Assembly: GCF_027172205.1 (NCBI RefSeq) | Contig: NC_070604.1 | Span: forward strand, 5,285,501 to 5,349,500 | DNA: 64,000 nt | Source of the DNA: Podarcis raffonei | Taxonomy: Eukaryota; Chordata; Lepidosauria; Squamata; Lacertidae | Direction: 5' to 3' | Part shown: positions 44,301 through 53,982 of the stretch, piece by piece | How positions within the stretch are numbered: the first letter of the stretch is position 1 | Layout of the letters: each line of letters opens with the position of its first letter | Made by a program: the position numbers and the translations under genes | The notes under the pieces: generated by a model | Database searches by the model: none | The model's input: only the letters and a program-made list of their open reading frames with translations | Told to the model about the DNA's origin: nothing

Positions 44301-47300
44301 TACAAGCTAATGCAGTCTTGGTTCTGCCAGAGATGATTTACATTAATATATTTTTTGGGTATACCAGAACTCTCTTTCTCACTTTTTCTTCTGTTGAATT
44401 CCAGTTGTCAAAGCAATATGGTCCTGTCTTCAGCATCCAAATGGGACCCCAGAAAACTGTGGTGTTGACAGGATATGAGACAGTAAAGGAGGCTCTGGTT
44501 AATCACGCGGATGCATTTGCAGACAGGCCCATTGTTCCAATGTTTCAAGAGCTTGCACAAGGCTTAGGTGAGGCACTTCCCTTTCTATTGGAACTGGTCA
44601 TGCTTGCAGACACACACAGGTCCCACAAGGTGAACACAATCCGTTCCCAAGAAATGGTTTGTAGGATAAGCATTTGCAAAGCAAGTCATTGAAATCCATT
44701 GTTTCCTGTGGGGGAAATCCTTGTGAATTTTTCAACCAACCTCAGTGCCTTTGACATTGACAGAGTAGCTGCAGGCATTAGGCTGAGAATGTGTCACAAG
44801 AAGTGTCAAGTGTGGATTTCTGCAGATTACATGGAAAAGTAATGCCACACACCATTTTCTTGCCCAGCCTATGCAAAGAGGAAACATGAAGGAGGCATAA
44901 TATCTGCCCATGGAATACAAAGTTCTGCTGGGATCCCTGACATGTACAAATCACCCTCTACTCTATCCTACACTTTGAAATACAAAAATATTCTTCAATG
45001 TGTTCTCAGTTCTTGCTCTGATAGCACAGCTGCCAGCTACTTTGTCAAAGCTCAGAAGTCTGAATGGGAGAATAGCTGGGATCCATTCTCAGCTCCATGG
45101 AAGAAATGCAGAAGACAATTTATTGATATTTTTGTGCAATGGCCATGCAGACATAAAACCTTTCCTCCCATTTTTAGGTGTAACTTTGTCTAATGGTGAG
45201 AACTGGAAAGTGATGCGGCGGTTTGCTTTAAGCACATTACGGGACTACGGAATGGGAAAGAGGACCATAGAAGATAGAATTGTTGAGGAATGCAGTGTCC
45301 TGATAAAGAAATTTGAAACTTACGAAGGTGGGTTGGTGTTTTCCTCTGGTGCATAGCTACACTACCATAGTTTAAAGGTGCCAAGACTATTGTGTTACAT
45401 ATTCCTAACTTCCAGAAGCACAGCTCCCAGGGTTCCCTGCAATTGGTCTGTTCCTGTAATGTGCAGATTGTACTGCAATAACTCCTGTGACTTCCAAGCA
45501 TTTCTTAGCCCAGCTATGGCCACATCCAGCAGCACTTAGGATCAGTTTCTTTGATAAAGGATTTCTACACATAGGTAAGCTGCCAGTAGGGATTTAAGGC
45601 AGCAATGAGCAGACTTAAAAACAATGCCCTTTCCATATTTGGAATTTCAACAGAATATTTTTGTTTAACTGTCTTGTTTATGTCTAGGTAACCCATTTGA
45701 AACCACCTCAATTATGAATGCAGCTGTTGCCAATATAATAGTGTCCATACTACTAGACAAGCGATTTGATTATGAAGATTCCACATACATAAGACTTCTG
45801 AAGTTGATCAATGAAAATATCCGGCTTTTCGGAAGCCCTTCAGTCACGGTAATCTATTTTTTCCAATTAAAAGAAACAAACAAACAGTTCATTGTAATGG
45901 CAGTGTGTGCAAAGTGGGCAGGGCAACATGTTTATTGTATATTGTCCAGGATTCACTACAAAACACAGAATATTGATATCTTGAGATACCTGCTGGTGAT
46001 TCAAAATATTTAGAAAACTCACACGGCACAGTCATCTCTTAACTACAACAAAGTCTCTTTTGCAAACACGTGTCAGCGAAGCTCAGATTCTGACAGGAGG
46101 AGAAGAAGCAGGCACATGGAGAGGACAGTTAACAGCAGAAAGCAGAGAGGAGGGGGAGAGCAGCTGTAATCTGAGCTCTGATCAAACAGACAGACAGAGG
46201 TGTGAGAACTCCAATAGTTGGCAAGACATTGGAATGCAGGAAATACTCTCTGGCAAATCTCGTAGGATTTCAAAAGTGGCAGAGCTGCGCGAAAGATACC
46301 GGAAGAAAAGGTGGGGGCTTCCGTTCTGGGGAAGGAGGAGGAGCTCAGTCTGGGCAACTGTATCTTCTGGGGAGGACGCAGTGGCGTAGCGTGGGTTGTC
46401 AGCACCCGGGGCAAGGCAAGTAATTTGCGCCCCCTAACCCGTGGATTTGCTCCCCCTAACCCGTGGATTTGCGCCTCCTAACCCTAACCCCCAGATGTTG
46501 CGCCCGGTGCGACTGGCCCCCCCTGCACCCCCCACGCTACGCCACTGGGAGGACGATGAGTAGAGGAGCTCCATCCTAGTTTGTTGTTTTAGCAATTAAC
46601 AGCCAGTGTTGTCTTGCATTTGTGGGAGAGACCAAGCTGTAACAACACACTTCCTGGCCTCACTGCCATCGGGACTCCAAGGACAAGGAAGAAGAAGTGA
46701 TTGTATGTTCTATGATGGCTCAGAAGGAGCCTCCAAGGGCAGATCTCCCTCTCTGAAGGCGAACCTCCAGAGGAGAACTGCCTTAACCTATTATTCCAGG
46801 GTTGCACATAAATTATGCTGTCCTGAGGTAGCCCTAACCCCATTCCAAATGCCATTCAAGAGTTTTGTTTGTATTTGGACAACCACACTTTGAGAGATGC
46901 AATTGAGAGAACTGTACTGAGCTTTCCTAATGTCTCTTTTTCTTTTTTCACATTTTTATCCTTTCAGCTGTATAACATGTTTCCTGCTCTTGGTTTTCTT
47001 TTGGGGGCTCATAAGACTGTCATGCAAAACAGAGATGAGCTGTTTGCCTTCATAAATGCCACCTTCATAAAACACCTCAGAGATCTGGATGAAAATGACC
47101 AGAGGAGCTTTATTGACACATTTCTTATCCGACAACAAGAGGTAATGGAATCTTTTAAGTTGGAGCAGAATAAACGTTGACATTTTCAATTCATGTTTTC
47201 AGGGTATATTTGCAAGTGAATGCATAAGGAGTAGTCAGGAAGTCTCACTTCAGAAGCGACCAACCTGGCATACTTCCTACCATTTCCCAACAGTCAGACA

Positions 47301-50300
47301 TTGTTAATGTGTACAGAAGTTGCCTCTGCAGGGGCAAAGGTTGTGTGCTCACCAGCATTTCTGGAAAAAAATCCCTGATCAAGAAAACTGGATCAAGGAG
47401 CTGGATTGGCAAGCTTCCCTGATCTCCACTCTCAGCTGTGACTATGGAGGAGCAAGACGTTTTGGGGTATTGATGCTGAGCCCCTCCATCTTAGGCTTGG
47501 GTTATATATATATATATGTATATGTATTTACACGCACATATATATGCATGGCGTGCTTTGGTCCATGGGGTCACAAAGAGTCGGACAACATATATGTGTG
47601 TAAATAAACCTTATACCACCATGATGGCATAGTCTGAAAAACCTGGAATCTCTCACTGCTCAGTGATTGGGGTGATATGAAATGATACTTTGGATCATCA
47701 GGTCCACTCAGTTATTCATTCTTATCTTTGCACATGAAATTTTCTCACTCCATTTGTTTTAACCAGTTCATACTCTTTGCATCCCAGGAGGAGAAGAAAA
47801 ACAAGACGAATGCTTATTTCCACAACAGAAACTTAATAGTTATTGTGGCCAACTTATTTGCTGCTGGCATGGAGACCATTTCTACCACACTGCGCTGGGG
47901 ACTGTTACTAATGATGAAATATCCTGAAATTCAGAGTGAGTGTTTTTCATTGTGTTGGCTCCCATCATTCTGAGAAAGCTTAATTTCAGTTATATGTAAC
48001 TATCAAAGAGCGAAAATATTTATAATATTCAATCATAAGTTTAACATTTTAATCTGATCTCGCTTCACCCTCTTTCTGTGGTTCTTTGCATTTCGTTTCA
48101 TCTTCCTGCGTATTCCAAATTATCTCAACATATTCTTTTAGATATATATTCCCATATATATCCAATATATATATATTGAAACTGCAGATTTTTACATTAA
48201 TCCTGCCGATGTCTTAGTATGTTTACAGTTTGCTTGTAAATATTCAATAAACCATTTCCATTCCTTTCTTTTTTTAAAAAAAAATGGTTATCTTGATATA
48301 TTATTCTCACGGTAAGTTTCAACATTTCTGTGTAGTCCATCAACCTCTGTATCCATTCTTGTCGGGACCTCTTCTTCCTTCCTGTCAGGGAACTGCCATC
48401 AGTGCCGGAGGGAGAGAGCAAAATCCAGAGGGATTCCAGAGAGCGTCCCGGGATTGGGAGAGGCAGCCCATCTTCTGGGGAAGAGAATCAGCATAGCACC
48501 AGTGGAGAAGGGGGGCAGATGGGGGAATCGGCGAGGCGGTCCCATGACTCCTTGCCTGGGACAAGCGGGGAGCATAGGGGTCCTCCGCTGCCCACGCCCT
48601 CCTTGCGCAGAAGACTTCCGCGCAGGGAGAGTAGGAGGAGACTAGGCGTCAAAGAGCTTCTTTGCTGGAAGAAGTTTAAGAAACTCCCACTGACGGATTC
48701 TGCCAGCGATTGAGACAGCCACGGGCGAGTGGCTGTCCGGACAGAAAGGGTTCACTCAGGCAACCCAGCCAGGTGTTTGCACCGGCTTACACACGAGCAA
48801 CCCCTAGAACCATTACACTTCCATTTTTGGATAAATTACATTCTTGCAGCTGTGGTTGCATACATAAATAAATTTATATACTGTTTAAAGGTAAAGGTAA
48901 CGGGCCAGTCGTGTCCGACTCTAGGGTTGCGCGCTCATCTCGCTCAAGAGGCCGGGAGCCGGCATCGTCCCAAGACACTTCCGGGTCACGTGGCCAGCGT
49001 GACGAAGCTGCAACTGGCGAGCCAGCACCAGCGCAGCACACGGAAACGCTGTTTACCTTCCCGCTATAAAGCGGTACCTATTTATCTACTTGCACTTAGG
49101 GGTGCTTTTGAACTGCTAGGTGGGCAGGAGCTGGGACCGAACGACGGGAGCTCACCCCGCCGCGGGGATTCGAACCGCCGACCATGCGATCAGCAAGTCC
49201 TAGGCACTGAGATCCAGGTGCCTTCCCTAATTTTGCGTGTAAAATAGCTTGCTATAATTCCATCATTGTGACAGATCCATTAAGAAATGATGTTCTTATT
49301 TCTTTCGGATTTTCCACAACTGTACCTCCTGCATTTATTCTATAAATGCAGGTTTTTTTCTTGTTTCTTCTTTATTTACCTACATAATAGTTTCCCTGGC
49401 TCGTTAGCCTTGTCAAATTGTTTCTGTTTTAAATATTTAATTTTCCACTCTATTTCCTTGTTTATTATCATTGAATATTGCAATTGCAACATCTCGTTAT
49501 CCTGTTTCATTATCTCTTTTTGAGAGGGATTTATTAATTCTTTTCCTTTTCCTTTTATTTCTCCTAAAATTTCTTGTTTTTTCTGCTCTCATATTTCTTC
49601 TGTATGCGCTTTGCTGTGTAAAATAAAACAAAAAACACCCCACATTACCATGCCACCTTTGAATCTGCCTCTTGTTTCAAATTAATTTCAAAATAACCCT
49701 TTAATTTTTTGCCCCTTTTTCTAATATTTCTTGATCATTTAATAAATTTTCATTTAGTCTCCATCTCTTCGGGAAACTTGTCCATGTTCTTAATTCCACT
49801 ATTATAGAGTCATAGTCTCATAATGTTCTTGATAGAATTTCTGCCCTCTTTACTTTAGAATACAAATCTTTAGAAGTCCATACAGAGTCTTTTCAGCTTG
49901 CAGAATAATTCGCAGTCAAATAAAATGTACATTGTCCTTTGGGTGTTTTTCTCTCCAAATGTCAATTAAACTTAAATTGTCAGTCATCCTAAAAAAGGCA
50001 TTCAGTAGCTTGCCTTCTTTTGTTTCATTTTTTCTCATCGTCCTGTCCCAATCTAGGGAGGCTACACCATTCATATCGCCCATCCAAATCACATTTTCAT
50101 TCAAATGTTCAAATAATATTTCTTCCAGCCTCGTTTAAAAATAGTATTTTTTTTCTCATTAGGTGCATACACACCTAATGCGTTAATAATATTTTTTCTC
50201 TATGTGATGGTATCTAGGTTATCAATATTCTTCCTTGTTCATCTTTGAATAATTGCTTTGGGTCCAACCCTGGTTTTATTCACGTTACAATTCCTCTCTT

Positions 50301-52153
50301 ATTTGTTGTATCAGAAGGTACAAAGTCCTTTCCTACCCTTTTATTTAACTTTTATTTATCCAAGTTTAACTTCTTTGCAACATGTTCAATTTTATTCATT
50401 TAGTCTTATTATTTAGCCTATTTATATTTCAAGTTAGAATTTTCAAAACCATCTTGTTCCATATTTATTTCTCTTTCACCTCCACTTCTGTTGAATCTTC
50501 CTCTTCCTGTCCAGCTTCTCTTCCAAATGCTCTTTCTCCAGCTAACTCTTGCCCATATTTTCTCCAAAATTTGTCTGGCTCTGTAGGATCACGAAATCTT
50601 TGTTTTTGACCTTTATATGTAAAAGTTACCACTTCAGGATATTCCCAGCGGTGATATTTTAATAATCATCCTGGATGAATTTCTCTCCCTCAGTGTATCA
50701 GGTTATTGTCTAAAATGTTTGTCCAGTTTTAAAAATACCTGTATCATATTCTAGAGATTAAATTTGTGAGTCGACAGAATTGGAGAACCAGTTAATGGCA
50801 GTTCTATGCTGCGGAGATTAATATTTTGAGAGACAAAAGCCAAAATCAAAGAGATAAGCTGAGCAGAAAAATAAACGTTGTTCTTTTTGTTGCCGCCAGT
50901 AAAGGTCCAAGAAGAAATTGCAAAAGTTGTTGGATCTTCTCAGCCAAGGATTGAACACCGAACAAAAATGCCTTATACGGATGCTGTGGTCCATGAGATC
51001 CAGAGATTTGCCAATGTTAACCCAACCAACCTGCCACATGCCACGGCTACAGATGTTACCCTCAATGGCTACTTCATTCCAAAGGTGATCCTTACCATTG
51101 AACTGCTGCCCACTAGTTACAATATATTTTAAGGCTTTCCTGGGAGTAAGCCCCTTGGACTTCAGGGTGGGTGACATCTGTGCAGACTTGTATAGGATTG
51201 CACTGTAAGCAAGCAATCTACCCTTTGGAAACTATCAGGCATCAGCTTCAACCCATTAAACACATCTCAGTGGAAAGGAGCACAAGGTTGGAAATTAAAC
51301 CATTTCTAGTGGGGGATCATGGTTTATATGTTAAGTTTGTCAGACTAATCACATTTCTCAAATGAACTCAAATCTCATTTCTCCTGCACTCAATATTTAT
51401 TGTAGAGGAATATACTTTATTTTAAAATAACTCTTCTTTTGCTTTTGCAGGGCACATTCATCATGCCATTGCTGTCCTCTGTGCTGCACGATGAATCTCA
51501 ATGGGAGAAACCACATAAATTCTATCCTGAGCATTTTCTTAATTCTGATGGAAAATTCGTAAAGAGAGATGCTTTCATGCCTTTCTCTGCAGGTAATTTT
51601 TTTCTACTTTTGTGTATATCTGCAGTGTGTGCTTAGTCAATGGGATTTTTACATGTCTGGAATGTAGCCTATTGTGCAAATGAAAGAATCACATCTGTTG
51701 CTGTGGCCATTTCTGCCACTAGATCTGGCCACCATTGGTGTGCGGCCCCTGGAATGTTGCTCACAAGGGAATGGGGCCTTCAGGCTGAAAAGATACCCCC
51801 CCCCCAGTTTTCAGCATTGCAGAATGGCTAGTATTGGGAATTCATAATTCTTTTAAGATGGGCACCGTGAGCTGTTATTTTATCTCTGCATTTCCTTCTG
51901 CTTCAAAGGGATGTTATTAAGCAACTGCTAAACCCAGTTTCTCTGCTGCCTATGTTTCCTTACAGGTCGGAGAGCATGTATAGGTGAGACTCTTGCCAAA
52001 ACGGAGCTCTTCCTCTTCTTCACAAGTCTCCTGCAGAAATTCACCTTCCAGCCACCCCCTGGAACATCTCAGGAAGACCTGGACCTTACTCCTGCTGTTG
52101 GGCTTACAACATCACCCATGCCCCACCAGCTCTGCGCTCTGCCACGTTTCTAA
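41335..52153 (+). CDS. CYP2K-like: Cytochrome P450 2K-like gene D, complete, 497 aa
   Basis: The most compact complete gene. Exons: 41335-41517, 44405-44567, 45178-45327, 45688-45848, 46968-47141, 47788-47935, 50900-51084, 51451-51592, 51966-52153; all introns GT-AG. Landmarks: anchor [36 protein letters not shown] (catalytic Thr kept, the next Thr changed to Ile), HEIQR and FSAGRRACIG. Distinctive residues are [23 protein letters not shown] in exon 4, FLIRQQE in exon 5, and FANVNPTNL in exon 7, where Ile-Val is replaced by Val-Asn in the substrate-recognition site 5 region. Intron 4 holds a solo LTR with a nested hAT MITE; intron 6 a second solo LTR, a SINE and the ancestral L1. No break is seen. 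Substrate is unknown. Confidence 0.93.
41586..41615. repeat. (AAT)n microsatellite, intron 1 of gene D
   Basis: About nine AAT units, the shortest of the four copies at this position. Confidence 0.9.
41902..42249 (-). mobile_element. Sauria-type SINE, intron 1 of gene D
   Basis: Reverse orientation with TTATCCTTA on both sides. Genes B, C and E have the target unoccupied (CACTTTTATCCTTAC in B). Confidence 0.85.
42325..42745 (-). mobile_element. CR1 3' fragment, intron 1 of gene D
   Basis: The 3' part of the shared intron 1 CR1 (TTATTATTTATACTCCGCCC at left). The rest of the element lies beyond nested SINE and L1 sequence, at 43621. Confidence 0.75.
42838..43192 (+). mobile_element. Sauria-type SINE, intron 1 of gene D
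   Basis: Body GGTTAAACCACAGAGCCTAG, B box GGTTCGAATCC, tail TTTACCTTTACCTTTAC. It appears to have landed in a MITE of the CAGTGGTACCT family, since ACAGTGGAACCT is at its left and GGGTTAAGAACTTAATTCG at its right. Confidence 0.75.
43217..43474 (+). mobile_element. L1 reverse-transcriptase fragment
   Basis: A forward frame reads [20 protein letters not shown] and [13 protein letters not shown], typical L1 RT. It joins directly to SINE sequence on the right, so it is truncated. It is opposite in strand to the intron 6 L1s. Confidence 0.75.
43475..43620 (-). mobile_element. Sauria-type SINE head fragment
   Basis: Only the tRNA-related half, in reverse (GGATTCGAACCGCCGACC to GCGCCACCCGCGTCCC). 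It abuts L1 sequence, suggesting one composite insertion or a template switch. Confidence 0.75.
43621..44030 (-). mobile_element. CR1 upstream fragment, intron 1 of gene D
   Basis: Matches the right-hand part of the CR1 in B and C (AAAGATTTATTTTTTAATAA, ACTTTCAGTGGAGCTGGGAA). Ancestral CR1 remainder. Confidence 0.65.
46071..46644. mobile_element. Solo LTR (fossil), intron 4 of gene D
   Basis: Begins TGTCAGCG and ends TGTAACA, flanked by ACACG and ACACA, a near-perfect 5-bp duplication. B, C and E have this site without the insert (TTGCACACACGCTTTCTGG in B). It contains a nested 169-bp hAT MITE. Probably Ty3/gypsy-like or ERV-like; no internal genes. Confidence 0.6.
46379..46547. mobile_element. 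hAT MITE nested in the solo LTR (169 bp)
   Basis: Tips CAGTGGCGTAGCGTGGG and CCCACGCTACGCCACTG are 17-bp perfect inverted repeats. The flanks GGAGGACG (46371-46378 and 46548-46555) are an exact 8-bp duplication, diagnostic of hAT elements. The interior repeats a CCCCCTAACCCGTGGATTTG unit. Confidence 0.9.
47545..47592 (+). mobile_element. BovB/RTE LINE tail fragment
   Basis: The piece TGGGGTCACAAAGAGTCGGA is the typical BovB 3' region, in forward orientation and very short. It follows a TA-rich simple repeat. Confidence 0.5.
48383..48817 (+). mobile_element. Solo LTR (fossil), 435 bp, intron 6 of gene D
   Basis: Starts TGTCAGGGAACTGCCATC, ends ACCATTACA, flanked by exact 5-bp repeats CTTCC (48378-48382 and 48818-48822). 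Gene C has the site empty (about 30745). TG...CA tips and a 5-bp duplication fit a Ty3/gypsy-like or ERV LTR. Younger than the D/C split. Confidence 0.85.
48889..49211 (-). mobile_element. Sauria-type SINE, intron 6 of gene D
   Basis: Reverse orientation. The tail side reads GGCCAGTCGTGTCCGACTCT, which matches the BovB 3' end in gene E. It lacks the outermost tRNA-like head. Confidence 0.8.
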
Positions 52154-53540
52154 GACTCACAAACTCCTGGCTTGGGTATTTGGGTTGAGTAGCCTATGGG
52201 TGGAATTGGTCCGTGCTTTGTCACAAATCTTAAGTGTTCCCCTTTACCTGCCATACTGCTGAATCCCATGAAACTAGCATTGGAGCATCTCTTACTTAAA
52301 ACCTGGCCCTGAGTTCTTATGACACTTGAGGCATGGAGATCAATCAGCAAAGCTGGTTCATTTATTCCCATGTTTACATATCCTTTCATATTCCCAAGTA
52401 GATATGCAGAGTATTGTGACCGAGACGAAAAAGGGTCTGGAAACCATGCCTTATGAGGAATGGTTGAGGAAGTTGGGTATGTTAACTTCTGTGGCTGCAA
52501 TGTATTCTGATTCTGAACTGTATTTGTTGATGTCAGGCAATGGCTTTGTTTCCTCCGTGTTCTTTAAAAAGTCTGTCATAATAGATCTGGCAACTGGGTT
52601 TGCTTCTGGCATCTCCATGCTGTCAATTAGTTCAGTGGCTTTCTGCTTCTGGCTTAGAATTAAACAACCATCTTCCATCTTCTCTCTGTATCTGAATAAA
52701 CTTTCTCTGAGAGTCTGGGTAGCTTATGGCTTCCCTCATCTACAGAATTCTGACTGGTCATATGAAAAATGAAAATGGGGAAAATGTGTCAAAATCAAAA
52801 TCAAAACTTCAATCTCCACAAGAGGAAAAACTCAAAACATTCTCTGCCTAGCTTCTGCTCTGAAAGGGAAGAGGGAGCTAATCCCTTTCACATTGGAGTC
52901 AGTGGAAGTCACCATGGTCTCACCAGGAAATAGAAAAAAATGTCCCCTTTGAATCTCTCTTCTATCTTAAGAAAATCCAGCTACACCCACTATAATACTT
53001 TGAATTTTGTCTTCACTGGGCCCCATAACCTTTGTAGGAATGGATTTAGGCACTATGAGAGGATGTACGGTTTAGTTATTGTCCTTCCTTGCTCACATTG
53101 TTGCATGTCATATGCTCTAATGTATACAAAGATATACCCCAATGCCACCATGTTCAACAGTTTCAAGATGGAAATGAATAAAAACTATGCTAAAGAGAAA
53201 ATATGTGTGAGTTTTTCAATGGGAGGAAGTTCAGGAAATACTGGACACTTTCAAACTAACTGCAGTTGTTCCTAATTAAAGTTGAATAATTTCATCTGCA
53301 AATGATTTCACAATGCTGCCCTTTACTCCCAGTGTAACAGATTAATTTTACACAAAATCTGGGTGACAGGTCTGCATCCAGGTTCAAGAGAGTTTGAATT
53401 TGCTCCTGAAAGCAATAGTTTGAGGAGGTGGGCACCACTCACTTGAGTAAACATTAAGCTGAAAGGCAAATAATCCAATGTACAGCTTTGAATAGTTGAG
53501 GAGAAGAAAACAAAATCAGAGGGCCACTTTTTACTGGATG
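52154..53540. other. D-E intergenic region, shortest spacer
   Basis: Homologous to the other 3' flanks but without the MITE. It jumps from TTTCACAATGCTG straight to CCCTTTACTCCC near 53315, skipping the P1 module and the GC-rich block found in the other spacers. No gene is seen. Confidence 0.65.
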
Positions 53541-53676
53541 GTTTAATGATTTGTTAGAGACAGTACCTAGCATAATATAAATACTGCTCACTGCAGTTGC
53601 AAGACATTATCCTTGACCAAACTGCACTGTAGCTTTCATTAAAACCATTGCGAAACAAATTTCTTGCTGAAACGAA
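53541..53676 (+). promoter_or_regulatory. Proximal promoter and 5' UTR of gene E
   Basis: TATA-like CATAATATAAATACTG (about 53571-53586) about 100 bp upstream of the ATG, followed by the conserved ACCAAACTGCACTGTAGCTT block. Confidence 0.45.
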
Positions 53677-53925
53677 ATGGATTGGACGGAGCCGATTCCA
53701 GCGTTGTTCCTCTTTATCCTTATGGTTTCCTTTGTTTTGAAACTGGGCGCTTTCTGGAAAAAGAGCTCCCAAAACTTTCCACCAGGACCAAGGCCTTTAC
53801 CTCTCATTGGGAATCTCCACATCATGGATCGCAAGAGGCCTCACAGAACCATGTTAAAGGTAAAGATTCCAGTTCTTCCCATGGCAAGGCTGAAGGGTAC
53901 TGGGGCAGCCCAGTCAGCAGAGCAG

Positions 53926-53982
<57 letters not shown>

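Larger units (their letters stand above)
48030..50680 (-). mobile_element. L1 LINE, intron 6 of gene D
   Basis: Shared ancestral L1. It retains the ORF2 C-terminus (about 48200-48370) and the endonuclease ([40 protein letters not shown] near 49916-50104), but most RT is missing. A solo LTR and a SINE interrupt it. Confidence 0.75.

Noticed and set aside
46400-46500. CRISPR-like or telomere-like short repeat (CCCCCTAACCCGTGGATTTG)
   Set aside because: Only two to three units inside a hAT MITE; neither a CRISPR array nor a telomeric tract.
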